A DNA stretch of 29,647 nt, taken from JAZKFR01 sp040386295. GTDB lineage: Bacteria; Pseudomonadota; Gammaproteobacteria; Burkholderiales; Rhodocyclaceae. Each line of letters starts with the position of its first letter. The stretch's first letter is position 1. Below are positions 1-7,023 of the stretch, piece after piece. Where the stretch lies: the NCBI GenBank assembly GCA_040386295.1, contig JAZKFR010000128.1:1-29647 (forward strand), given 5' to 3'. The notes under the pieces were generated by a model. That model saw only the letters and a list, made by a program, of their open reading frames with translations. It ran no database searches and had not been told where the DNA came from. The position numbers were made by a program, and so were the translations under genes.

Positions 1-860
1 ACGCTGACATTAGAGCCTTGGTTTTATGCGAAACAAGAATTTCAAAAATATCCCTGCTTGGCCGTCCATTCTCTGGTGTTTTCACGCCAATCATCCGGCT
101 TGACCTGATAAAGGAATCAATAACTTGCGGCTCTTTTGTTTTGGTAGAGAAAGAAGGCAAGTCTGACTACATTGCACAAGAAAGATTCAGGACGAATGAA
201 GATTTTGCATTTGATATTTCCACGGAATCCCACGACGAGCGTTTATTACATAAACTTTTCTCGATAAAGCATTTGACGCTGTCAAAAAATGCTGAGTGGG
301 CGCTTGGCATCGTGACGGGAGATAACAAAAAATTCGTATTTGATCTACACGAGCATGGGGCGGAAGCGGTCTTCAGAGGAAGCGATGTTTACCCTTACTA
401 CTTGGGGAAGCCAAGATCATTTATTCATTTCAACCCGAGCGCCTTTCAGCAAGTAGCTCAAGAGCGGTTCTTTCGGTCTCCAGAGAAACTCATTTACAAG
501 TTCATTTCCAAACGTCTTGTTTTTGCCTACGACGATAGGCAGCGCCTCACTCTGAATAGTGCGAATATCTTAATTCCCTCAATTCCAGGTATGGGTATCA
601 AGACGGTTCTGGCGTGCCTGAATTCTTCAATTTTTCAATACATCTTCAAAAAGAGATTCGCCACACACAAAGTACTTCGAGGTGATCTTGAGAAGCTACC
701 ATTCCCGTTGATCGACCCGAAAGTGCAACGCACAATTGAACATCTTGTTGATTCAGCTGCTAACAACCCAAGCGCACCAAAAATGCTAGATGACCTTATC
801 TTTTCGGCATTTGGCTTAAATGAAAACGAGATTGCCGTAATTAAGGAAACGGGGAAATAA
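1..860 (+). CDS. DNA N6-adenine methyltransferase, C-terminal part (5' end outside window)
   Basis: The frame is open from position 3 to the left edge, so this is the C-terminal ~285 residues of a longer protein; a TTG at 18 is not taken as the start. The visible part resembles the TaqI/Eco57I-like C-terminal target-recognition domain: a segment around RISKISLLGR near the left edge, a GSDVYPYYLGKPRSFIHF-like stretch in the middle, and a conserved end containing LNSSIFQYIFKKRF followed by KLPFPLID. The catalytic NPPY and SAM motifs would lie upstream, outside the window. By family knowledge it would recognise a specific DNA site and methylate adenine, protecting host DNA from the partner nuclease. 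The nuclease gene starts 3 nt after its stop, so the two look like an operon. Base composition is clearly more AT-rich than ribD downstream, as expected for acquired restriction-modification genes. Site specificity cannot be inferred. Confidence 0.8.
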   Translation, partial: ADIRALVLCETRISKISLLGRPFSGVFTPIIRLDLIKESITCGSFVLVEKEGKSDYIAQERFRTNEDFAFDISTESHDERLLHKLFSIKHLTLSKNAEWALGIVTGDNKKFVFDLHEHGAEAVFRGSDVYPYYLGKPRSFIHFNPSAFQQVAQERFFRSPEKLIYKFISKRLVFAYDDRQRLTLNSANILIPSIPGMGIKTVLACLNSSIFQYIFKKRFATHKVLRGDLEKLPFPLIDPKVQRTIEHLVDSAANNPSAPKMLDDLIFSAFGLNENEIAVIKETGK

Positions 861-863
861 GTC

Positions 864-1619
864 ATGGAACATCTAAAGGAAAAACTGACCGGACTGGTGC
901 AAAAGCTCGGACAAGAAAAACATGATCAAGTAATGCAGCGCTTAGATGACTTGGTCTCGTTTTACCCGTTTAATGAGTACGAGTTTCTTATTTCATCCTT
1001 AATGGGTTACGGCAAGATTACTATCGACGATTATTACGAACTTCGGGATGATTACATTGCTAGAAATCTTTACATGTACGTCTTTGAAATTAGCGCCCCA
1101 CGAGGTTTCGGAGAGGCGTGGGCTCAGGGTCACTTAAAAGAAATTGTGCCTGAGCTAGTCAAGCCCACAAAAAAACTCGATCAAAATTACGCCGGTCAGT
1201 ATGATTTTTTCCTGGATGAAGAAATTCGGATTGAAGTAAAAGCATCCAGAGCAGTTGACTCTGAAAGTCGGGATGCGCTTTACGTAAAAGCCCTTTCTTC
1301 TGATTCAAAGAAGCGATTTGACATGAATTTTCAACAGGTCAAGCCTGCTTGTTGCGACGTCTTTGTTTGGGTTGGTGTGTGGCTCGACGTAATTAGATAT
1401 TGGGTTCTTTCGTCTGACGAAGTAGCTAGGAATAAATACTACTCACCGGGTCAGCACAGAGGCAATACGGGCGAAGGGCAAATACATTTGAAAGATGACA
1501 ATCTTCAGCAATTTTCCACTTTTGAGTCAAATGCGCGTGAATTACTTGAAAGTATCCGCTCGGCCTATCAGCGGCAAAAAACGCATAGCCCGGCGACCCA
1601 CACAGGTGCTGCGCGATAA
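864..1619 (+). CDS. Probable type II restriction endonuclease (PD-(D/E)XK fold)
   Basis: This 251-residue protein has no family I can name. The middle of the protein contains YDFFLDEEIRIEVKASRA, which fits a PD-(D/E)XK nuclease core: an Asp, then a beta strand carrying E-V-K. Its position 3 nt after a TaqI/Eco57I-like methyltransferase, and its size, fit a type II endonuclease cutting the site the methylase protects. The ATG is preceded by a purine-rich GGGGAAA close to the methylase stop, consistent with coupled translation. The body of the gene is AT-rich, but the last ~20 codons (from about 1555) have the GC-rich composition of ribD. The C-terminus may therefore have been rebuilt from host sequence at an insertion junction. 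The restriction role is inferred from motif and neighbour; another nuclease role is possible. Confidence 0.65.
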   Translation: MEHLKEKLTGLVQKLGQEKHDQVMQRLDDLVSFYPFNEYEFLISSLMGYGKITIDDYYELRDDYIARNLYMYVFEISAPRGFGEAWAQGHLKEIVPELVKPTKKLDQNYAGQYDFFLDEEIRIEVKASRAVDSESRDALYVKALSSDSKKRFDMNFQQVKPACCDVFVWVGVWLDVIRYWVLSSDEVARNKYYSPGQHRGNTGEGQIHLKDDNLQQFSTFESNARELLESIRSAYQRQKTHSPATHTGAAR

Positions 1620-1634
1620 AGCGGTGCAGCGCCT

Positions 1635-2777
1635 GTGACTACTACGTTCAGTCCCAGCGATCACAGCTACATGGCGCAGGCGCTGCACTGGGCCGAGCAG
1701 GGCTTGTACAGCACGACGCCAAACCCCCGCGTCGGCTGCGTTATCGTCAAAGATGAGCGCATTCTCGGTCACGGCTGGCACCAACGCGCTGGCGACCCGC
1801 ACGCTGAAATCAACGCACTTAAGGCCGCACAAGCTGCCGGTGAAAACCTGCGCGGCGCCACCCTGTATGTCAGCTTAGAGCCGTGCTGTCACCACGGACG
1901 GACAGCGCCTTGCACAGACGCCCTCATCGCGGCGGGCATCAGCCGGCTCGTCGCCGCTATGCCCGATCCCAACCCACAAGTGGCGGGACAAGGACTCGCG
2001 CAGCTACGCGCAGCAGGTATTGATTGCGCCGTCGGCTTGATGCAGCAAGAAGCCATGGCGCTCAACCCAGGCTTTATTTCTAGAATGACGCGCGCCAGAC
2101 CTTGGCTACGCCTGAAAATCGCCGCCAGCCTGGATGGTAAAACCGCATTGGAAAACGGCCAGAGTCAGTGGCTGACCGGCGAGCCGGCACGTCACGACGG
2201 ACACCATTGGCGTGCCCGCGCTTGCGCCGTCTTAACCGGCATCGGCACCGTGCAACAAGACGATCCGCAGCTGACGGTACGCGCCGTGGAAACCGCCCGC
2301 CAACCTTTAAGAATCGTGCTTGATAGTCAGCTACGCGTGTCACTCTCCGCCAAATTGCTGCCCGGCGCCGCAACCGATGCTGCGCACAGGCAGCCGGTCT
2401 TGATTGTCAGTGCGCGTCATGACGCCGAAAAAATTGCGGCTTTACGCGCGCTAGGCGCTGAAGTTTTGGTTCTCGCCAACGCCAGGCAGCAAGTCGATTT
2501 ACCGGCTTTGTGCAGCGAACTAGCGAGACGCGGCATCAATGAGCTACACGTTGAAGCCGGCGCCAAACTCAACGCCGCCCTGCTATCGGCTGGTTTAGTC
2601 GACGAACTCCTGCTCTACTTCGCCCCCTGCCTACTCGGCAACGCGGCGCGTGGCATGTTTGAACTGCCACCCCTGCTCGCTTTGCACGATTTGCGCAAGG
2701 AACAAAAGCTGAGCATAGACGAGGTGCGCATCTTGGGCGCTGATCTGCGTGTACTGGCACGAGTCAATCCACAGTAG
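1635..2777 (+). CDS. ribD: Bifunctional riboflavin biosynthesis deaminase/reductase RibD
   Basis: RibD deaminates the pyrimidinone intermediate formed from GTP and then reduces its ribosyl group with NADPH, two cytosolic steps in riboflavin synthesis. Residues ~10-150 form the cytidine-deaminase-like zinc domain, with TPNPRVGCVIV, the zinc ligand and catalytic acid in HAE (H56, E58), and zinc cysteines C84 and C93 in EPCCHHGRTAPC. Residues ~155-375 form the reductase domain with KIAASLDGKTA, SQWLTG and the late segment EAGAKLNAALLSAGLVDELL. Length (380) is close to E. coli RibD (367). The GTG at 1635 keeps the short FSPSDHSYMAQAL lead-in; an in-frame ATG at 1671 is the alternative. There is no clear Shine-Dalgarno for either, and the upstream neighbour is the restriction gene rather than nrdR, so its original leader may have been displaced. 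No ribE follows; the next gene is convergent slt. Confidence 0.95.
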   Translation: MTTTFSPSDHSYMAQALHWAEQGLYSTTPNPRVGCVIVKDERILGHGWHQRAGDPHAEINALKAAQAAGENLRGATLYVSLEPCCHHGRTAPCTDALIAAGISRLVAAMPDPNPQVAGQGLAQLRAAGIDCAVGLMQQEAMALNPGFISRMTRARPWLRLKIAASLDGKTALENGQSQWLTGEPARHDGHHWRARACAVLTGIGTVQQDDPQLTVRAVETARQPLRIVLDSQLRVSLSAKLLPGAATDAAHRQPVLIVSARHDAEKIAALRALGAEVLVLANARQQVDLPALCSELARRGINELHVEAGAKLNAALLSAGLVDELLLYFAPCLLGNAARGMFELPPLLALHDLRKEQKLSIDEVRILGADLRVLARVNPQ

Positions 2778-2848
2778 AGACATGGCGCTCGGCATTGGCG
2801 CAGCAGAACTGGCTTGGGCAAGACGCAGGGCACGCCTTGCCCGTACTA

Positions 2849-2861
2849 AGGCTTAAAGCCT
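2849..2861. terminator. Short inverted repeat between convergent ribD and slt
   Basis: AGGCTT-A-AAGCCT forms a perfect 6-bp dyad in the 82-bp gap between the convergent ends of ribD and slt, overlapping the slt stop codon by two bases. There is no T-run next to it, so a terminator role is only suggested by position. Confidence 0.2.
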
Positions 2862-4887
2862 AAGGCAAAGCCGGCTCAGCTTGCACGGCACGCGCAGCAA
2901 CGGTGCCTAAGCGCGCTTTCAGCGATTGTGGCTGGTTGTCGTTAAACAACGCCGAGTAATACAGCGCATTACTCATCACTTTTTTAACGTAATCGCGCGT
3001 TTCGCTAAAAGGGATCGTTTCGGCGTAAATCGCCCCTTCCAAAGGATAGTCGGCGCACCACTTGCGCGCGCGTCCCGGCCCCGCGTTATACGCCGCCGAG
3101 GCGAGCACCGGATGATTGTGCAAACTCTCCAGCACCAGCCTCATGTACGACATACCGAGCAACAGATTGGTGTCGGTGTCGTTCACCTGTGCATGCTGAT
3201 AGTTCTTCAGGCCAATTTTTTTAGCCACCCACTTCGCAGTGGCGGGCATCAACTGCATCAATCCCGACGCGCCGACGCTCGATTGAGCCTGTGTAACAAA
3301 ACGGCTCTCCTGTCGCATCAAGCCATAAACCCAGGCATCGTCAAGCGCATGACGCTGCGCCAGGGGGCGTACTTGATCAGCGAAGGGTGAAATATAGCGC
3401 TGTGCATAGTCATGTTCGTCCTGCGTTCGGTCGGCGGCAGAAATAGCACGGTCGTAAATACCCGTTTTTCTCGCTAGGGCAGAGGCCGCCAATAGTTGGC
3501 GGTCTTGCATACTGCGTAAAGCCCAGTTCCATTCCGGCACGCCTTCGCTGCGCAAGTTCAGGCGGAACCAAGTTAAAGCGCGTTGCAGAGCAGGGTTAGC
3601 CGACGCCTCCGCCATTTCTGCGTTGCTCGGCGGCTTGGCTGGGGCGGGCATGGTCGTTAGCCGGCCTAACTCTTCATCCGCCAAATTGCCGTAAAAATTT
3701 GGTTGCCCAGCAATTTTCCTAAACAGCGCCGCAGCTTCATTCGCACGCCCGCTTGCACGATAAGCACGCCCTAACCAATACAGCCAATCGGGCTGATTTG
3801 CCAAGCTCTGTGGCATTTTTTCGATGCTCTTACGCACACTGAGCCAATCTTGTTGGCGCAGGGCAGCGCGCACTTTCCACTGCCACAGTTCGCTGGATAA
3901 AGGGCTAGGTTCGGCTTTGTGATACCAATTGAGCGCCTCGGGCAAGTGGCGTAAAGCCGCCTGCCAAGCAATCTGCCCCCAGACCCAGCGCTCTGCCTCC
4001 TGCGACAAATGGGGCGCATGGAGCGCCAGCAGCTCTGCCGCCGCATAAGGATCTTGACGCGCAACACGGCTGATCGCCACAGCAATTAGCTCGCGTGCGG
4101 TGCGCTGTTGCTTGTTTTCTTGCGCTAAATTTTTAAACTGCGCCGGCAGCTTATGCAGCCACAACAGAGCTTGGTTCGTGACTTTCTCTAGCGTTTTCGC
4201 GTCTGGCTCTTGCTTCTCTGGCAAATAGCCCAGCGTGCGCCGCAGCGCGCTAGTCTTATTCGCCTCAAACTGAAGGCGGACACGCGCCCAAACATCGTCC
4301 AGATTAAGCCGCTTGGCGTCGACCAAGCGCTCAAACAAAGGATCGCAAGCGATCGGCAGCTCGGGCGCGGTCAACCACAGCGTACGCGCGGCTTCCAGCG
4401 CCGATTCACTCGCTTCACCACCTCTATCCCAGCGACTTTGCAGAGCGTAGCAGCGCAGCTCTTGGTCGGCTTGTACGAGCAGGGCGTACTGCTGATCAAA
4501 AACGCGCCAATCATGGCTCGTCTGGCTTTGCCGCGCCAAGGCTTTCAGCCACTCAGCGCGCAATTTTTCGGCCAAATAATCTTGTCCGTAGCGCGCCAAA
4601 AAGGCCTCTCCTTCAGAGAAAGCAGCACCTTTGAACTGTTTTAAGCGGATTGACGCGCGCCAATAATCGACATAAGGCAACAAAGGGTGTTCCTGCAAGC
4701 TCGGCGCAAATTTGGCCGCCAAATACTCAAAACGCGCCCAACTCTCTTGGCGATAGGCGTCACGTAACAGCAAAAAAGCATCGTCGTCAGAGACGGCGCT
4801 AACGGGCAATGCGCTACAACACAGGGCAAAAGCGCAAAGAAAACGCCAAGAGCAAGTTAGCAGTTTAGAGAGTGACGCGTTAAACAA
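2860..4887 (-). CDS. slt: Soluble lytic murein transglycosylase (Slt70 type)
   Basis: Slt cleaves the MurNAc-GlcNAc bond of peptidoglycan in the periplasm, leaving 1,6-anhydromuropeptides. The frame stays open to 5172, but I choose a TTG at 4887: AAGGA lies 4 nt upstream, and the product then begins with a short basic stretch, a hydrophobic core (FLCAFALCCSALPVSA) and a likely signal-peptidase site. This gives 675 residues, close to E. coli Slt (645 with its signal). The long middle part is an alpha-helical superhelix with TPR-like segments such as WLGRAYRASGRANEAAALF. The C-terminal lysozyme-like domain has MRQESRF with catalytic Glu527, then GLMQLMPATA and AAYNAGPGRARKW. It faces ribD tail to tail. 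The start codon is the only doubtful part. Confidence 0.92.
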   Translation of the reverse strand: MFNASLSKLLTCSWRFLCAFALCCSALPVSAVSDDDAFLLLRDAYRQESWARFEYLAAKFAPSLQEHPLLPYVDYWRASIRLKQFKGAAFSEGEAFLARYGQDYLAEKLRAEWLKALARQSQTSHDWRVFDQQYALLVQADQELRCYALQSRWDRGGEASESALEAARTLWLTAPELPIACDPLFERLVDAKRLNLDDVWARVRLQFEANKTSALRRTLGYLPEKQEPDAKTLEKVTNQALLWLHKLPAQFKNLAQENKQQRTARELIAVAISRVARQDPYAAAELLALHAPHLSQEAERWVWGQIAWQAALRHLPEALNWYHKAEPSPLSSELWQWKVRAALRQQDWLSVRKSIEKMPQSLANQPDWLYWLGRAYRASGRANEAAALFRKIAGQPNFYGNLADEELGRLTTMPAPAKPPSNAEMAEASANPALQRALTWFRLNLRSEGVPEWNWALRSMQDRQLLAASALARKTGIYDRAISAADRTQDEHDYAQRYISPFADQVRPLAQRHALDDAWVYGLMRQESRFVTQAQSSVGASGLMQLMPATAKWVAKKIGLKNYQHAQVNDTDTNLLLGMSYMRLVLESLHNHPVLASAAYNAGPGRARKWCADYPLEGAIYAETIPFSETRDYVKKVMSNALYYSALFNDNQPQSLKARLGTVAARAVQAEPALP

Positions 4888-4899
4888 TTGATCCTTAAA

Positions 4900-4915
4900 G
4901 GCGCTCAGAAGCGCC
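4900..4915 (-). repeat. Hairpin next to the slt ribosome-binding site
   Basis: GGCGCT and AGCGCC form a 6-bp GC-rich stem with a 4-nt loop, ending 2-3 bases before the AAGGA that serves the TTG start of slt. It may be a weak terminator of the patatin transcript (a short T-rich TTTAA follows on the minus strand) or a translation-modulating hairpin. Confidence 0.3.
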
Positions 4916-5148
4916 CCTCCTCGATTTTGAATGATTAAGCCGCCACGCCCATCACAGCGCTGCAGCGCGTGGCTGCTAAGCTGGCTGGGCGGGTGAGGCT
5001 GTCGGCTATTTCTAGCCCTGTAGCCGGTGTCGGACTGAAATAGTTCGTCCTTTTGCCGTTTTATCGGAACGCTTAGGCTTGCGTTTTGGCTGAGCCACGA
5101 TACGCTTCCGCCCAGACAAGCACAGTGCTCAAAGACAAAGCGAGCGGC

Positions 5149-5154
5149 ATTATA
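5149..5154 (-). promoter_or_regulatory. Candidate -10 box for slt
   Basis: On the minus strand the hexamer is a perfect TATAAT, just inside the gap after the patatin gene. No good -35 hexamer is found at 16-18 bp; TTGAAC is present but 22 bp away. Supported only by the -10 match and position. Confidence 0.3.
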
Positions 5155-5237
5155 GGCATTCGCCCTAGGCACGAGTGTTCAAACTCAGGCCAAAATACGC
5201 AAATTCAGACGCGGCGACTCTGCACAGATGACGAGGC

Positions 5238-6377
5238 TCAGCGCTTGCTTTGCTGCGCGTGCGGCAACAGGTCAAACACTTGGTAGCCGTCTTCGGGTGG
5301 TGTTCTATTTTTCCATTCCGGCGCGTTCAAGGTATGCGTGATGTCGTCAATCCCGGCTTGCCATCTTTCTTGCATCGACAAACGCGAGAATTCGTAATCT
5401 TTGGATTGCGTTTCGTAGCGCATTCGCCGATGAATCAAGTGCACCACCGTCACTGCTGGCTCAGGGCTCGCCGCCAACAAACTCTGTAAATCCTGATCCT
5501 GCGCCCACTCCGGCGGCAGCTTTTTAGCTAACCTGTGTGCCGCCTGCGCCAGGCTACGCTGGGCAAACGCGTAGCTAGTATTGAGCCGGGTGCGACTAGA
5601 AAAACGAATATCCTTCTCGCGCTCAGCAGCTTCTACCAAATCGTGCGGCAGCGCCCCTTCTGCCGGAAACAAATCGACCTGAAAAACCAAGCGACAGGTT
5701 TTGCTCGGCTGGTCTAAAACGTACTGTAAAGGCGTGTTAGACACCAAGCCCCCGTCCCAATACCACTCACCATCGATTTCAATCGGCGGAAAACCCGGCG
5801 GCAACGCACCGCTCGCCATAATATGCCGCGCATCCAAGCGCTGCCTGGCTGTGTCGAAATAGGCAAAATTGCCACTACGCACATTGACTGCGCCGACCGA
5901 CAAACGCAGCTTCCCGCTATTGAGCAAATCAAAATCGATCAGTCGCTCTAAGGTGGCACGCAGCGGCGCCGTATCGTAGAAACTCGGCTTCTGGTCGTGC
6001 CACCAAGACCGCAGCGAACGCGGCGAAAAGAAGCCGGGCAAACCGAAGAAAATACCGAGTGTCGCGCTAAACTCGTTGAACAAGCGGCGCAGCCCAGGCG
6101 TCGTCACCAAAGGGGGCGGCAACAGGGTAGAAGTCGCTGTTACCGTTTGCCAGAAGTCCCTCAATCGCTCGCTGCGGCGCTCGGGCGGATTGCCGGCGAT
6201 CAAAGCCGCATTGATCGCGCCAATCGAAATACCCGCCAGCCATTCCGGCGCCTCTCCTGCCGCCGCCAGCGCCTCATAAACACCCGCCTGATAAGCCCCC
6301 AGGGCGCCACCGCCTTGCAAAACGAGGATGCGTGTTTCTTGGTGGCAATCAGACAAACTCGGTTGCATCGAATTCAT
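5238..6377 (-). CDS. Patatin-like phospholipase with C-terminal extension
   Basis: Patatin-type lipid acyl hydrolases use a Ser-Asp dyad. The glycine-rich oxyanion loop is LQGGGALGAYQAG, the nucleophile elbow is GISIG (Ser51) and the catalytic Asp is in WDGG (Asp208), in the usual order within the first ~240 residues. The remaining ~140 residues, with HLIHRRMRYETQSKDYEFS near the end, resemble the domain often attached to proteobacterial patatins (DUF3734-like, from memory). No signal peptide is visible with this start, so it is likely cytoplasmic or peripheral to the inner membrane. The ATG at 6377 has GGGAG seven bases upstream; the frame runs open to 6464 without a better signal. Substrate is not predictable; membrane phospholipid turnover is the usual suggestion. 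It stands alone between slt and tRNA-Gly. Confidence 0.88.
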   Translation of the reverse strand: MNSMQPSLSDCHQETRILVLQGGGALGAYQAGVYEALAAAGEAPEWLAGISIGAINAALIAGNPPERRSERLRDFWQTVTATSTLLPPPLVTTPGLRRLFNEFSATLGIFFGLPGFFSPRSLRSWWHDQKPSFYDTAPLRATLERLIDFDLLNSGKLRLSVGAVNVRSGNFAYFDTARQRLDARHIMASGALPPGFPPIEIDGEWYWDGGLVSNTPLQYVLDQPSKTCRLVFQVDLFPAEGALPHDLVEAAEREKDIRFSSRTRLNTSYAFAQRSLAQAAHRLAKKLPPEWAQDQDLQSLLAASPEPAVTVVHLIHRRMRYETQSKDYEFSRLSMQERWQAGIDDITHTLNAPEWKNRTPPEDGYQVFDLLPHAQQSKR

Positions 6378-6574
6378 AGCGCGCTCCCATTTTCCATCAG
6401 CAAAGCGTTGATTCCAATGTGTAGTAACAACAAGACGGAGCCAAGCACAGCCACAATACGACACAGTACCGGTTTAAGTCTCGCTTTAATCGGGGCGAGC
6501 ACGAAACACCTGCCGCACTTGGGCGCTCAACGGCGTCGCGCACTGCGCGGCTGGCCGTAAATTGTGCGCCGCGC

Positions 6575-6602
6575 TTGCAAAGTACAAGACCATTGGTATA
6601 GT
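6575..6602 (+). promoter_or_regulatory. Sigma-70 promoter of tRNA-Gly
   Basis: TTGCAA (6575-6580) and TATAGT (6597-6602) are separated by 16 bp, followed by a GC-rich discriminator (GCGCGGG). A GC-rich discriminator is typical of stable-RNA promoters under stringent control. The mature tRNA begins 27 bp after the -10 box. Confidence 0.5.
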
Positions 6603-6629
6603 GCGCGGGTTGCCAAAAAGCAGCACTAG

Positions 6630-6703
6630 GCGGGCGTCGTATAATGGTAATACCCTAGCTTCCCAAGCTAGAGCCGTGGGTTCGATTCCCATCGCCCGCT
6701 CCA
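6630..6703 (+). tRNA. glyT-like: tRNA-Gly (anticodon CCC)
   Basis: A full cloverleaf can be folded. The acceptor GCGGGCG (6630-6636) pairs with CGCCCGC, followed by discriminator T and an encoded CCA (6701-6703). The anticodon stem CTAGC/GCTAG encloses the loop TTCCCAA, so the anticodon is CCC (6662-6664), reading GGG. The T arm contains GGTTCGATTCC. The length is 74 nt. It is a single gene with its own promoter and terminator. tRNA-Gly genes are common integration targets, but no integrase or duplicated 3' end is seen nearby. Confidence 0.97.
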
Positions 6704-6752
6704 AATTGAATTCGGTCAGATCAATTTATCGCAGCACGTTAAGCTGCAATTT

Positions 6753-6783
6753 AAAAAAGCCAAGCCAAGTACTTGGCTTTTTT
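6753..6783. terminator. Strong intrinsic terminator after tRNA-Gly
   Basis: AAAAAAGCCAAG and CTTGGCTTTTTT form a perfect 12-bp stem with a 7-nt loop; a more compact fold of the same bases is AAGCCAAGT/ACTTGGCTT. A T-run follows on plus and the A-run gives a T-run on minus, so it can act in both directions. It lies 50 bp after the tRNA. Confidence 0.85.
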
Positions 6784-6979
6784 GTTGCCTATCGAACGCC
6801 GATTTGCTCAGATTGGAGGTTCAATCAAACGCGCAAGTCAGACTACTAGCCGAGTATCTTGGGAGCCTAGCGCACCTCGCTCATTGAGCCAGCGGGAATT
6901 CGCTGTACGACATCATCATCGATCACACGGAACGGACTAGAAACCATGCCAGTCCTACAAAACGTAGCTTGGCAAAAAC

Positions 6980-7006
6980 AAAAAGGGGGCACAAGCCCCC
7001 TTTTTT
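6980..7006. terminator. Intrinsic terminator after the TRAP-binding-protein gene
   Basis: AAAAGGGGGC (6981-6990) and GCCCCCTTTT (6995-7004) form a 10-bp stem with loop ACAA. In minus orientation it lies just after the stop of the dctP-like gene and is followed by a T-run; plus reading also ends in a T-run. The ~190 bp between this and the tRNA terminator hold no gene. Confidence 0.85.
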
Positions 7007-7023
7007 AAGCAAGAAAAACTAGC

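Larger units (their letters stand above)
4888..5237 (-). other. Gene-free interval and putative slt leader
   Basis: These 350 bp between the patatin gene and slt hold no recognisable gene, although the slt frame continues open through most of it. A perfect -10 hexamer TATAAT (minus strand, 5154-5149) lies about 260 nt before the chosen slt start, without a clear -35 box. Downstream of it, CGGCTA at 5003-5008 can pair with TAGCC at 5013-5017 or with TAGCCG at 5021-5026. A hairpin GGCGCT-CAGA-AGCGCC (4900-4915) stands next to the AAGGA ribosome-binding site. No riboswitch class was recognised. Confidence 0.35.

Noticed and set aside
2926..3390. 154-codon plus-strand frame inside slt
   Set aside because: Antisense to a conserved catalytic domain; the Cys/Arg/His-rich composition is that of a shadow frame.
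4888..5172. N-terminal extension of Slt by 95 residues from an open frame
   Set aside because: The extension has no family match, and a signal peptide begins just after the TTG at 4887, which has a good ribosome-binding site.
5997..6560. 187-codon plus-strand frame opposite the patatin gene
   Set aside because: Arg-rich shadow of the patatin coding strand without a ribosome-binding site.
6630..6703. tRNA-Gly as an integration site for a mobile island
   Set aside because: No integrase, duplicated tRNA 3' end or composition shift was seen around it.
6486..6704. 72-codon minus-strand frame across the tRNA-Gly gene
   Set aside because: The MGIEPTALAWEA-like text is the well-known spurious translation of the reverse strand of a tRNA gene.
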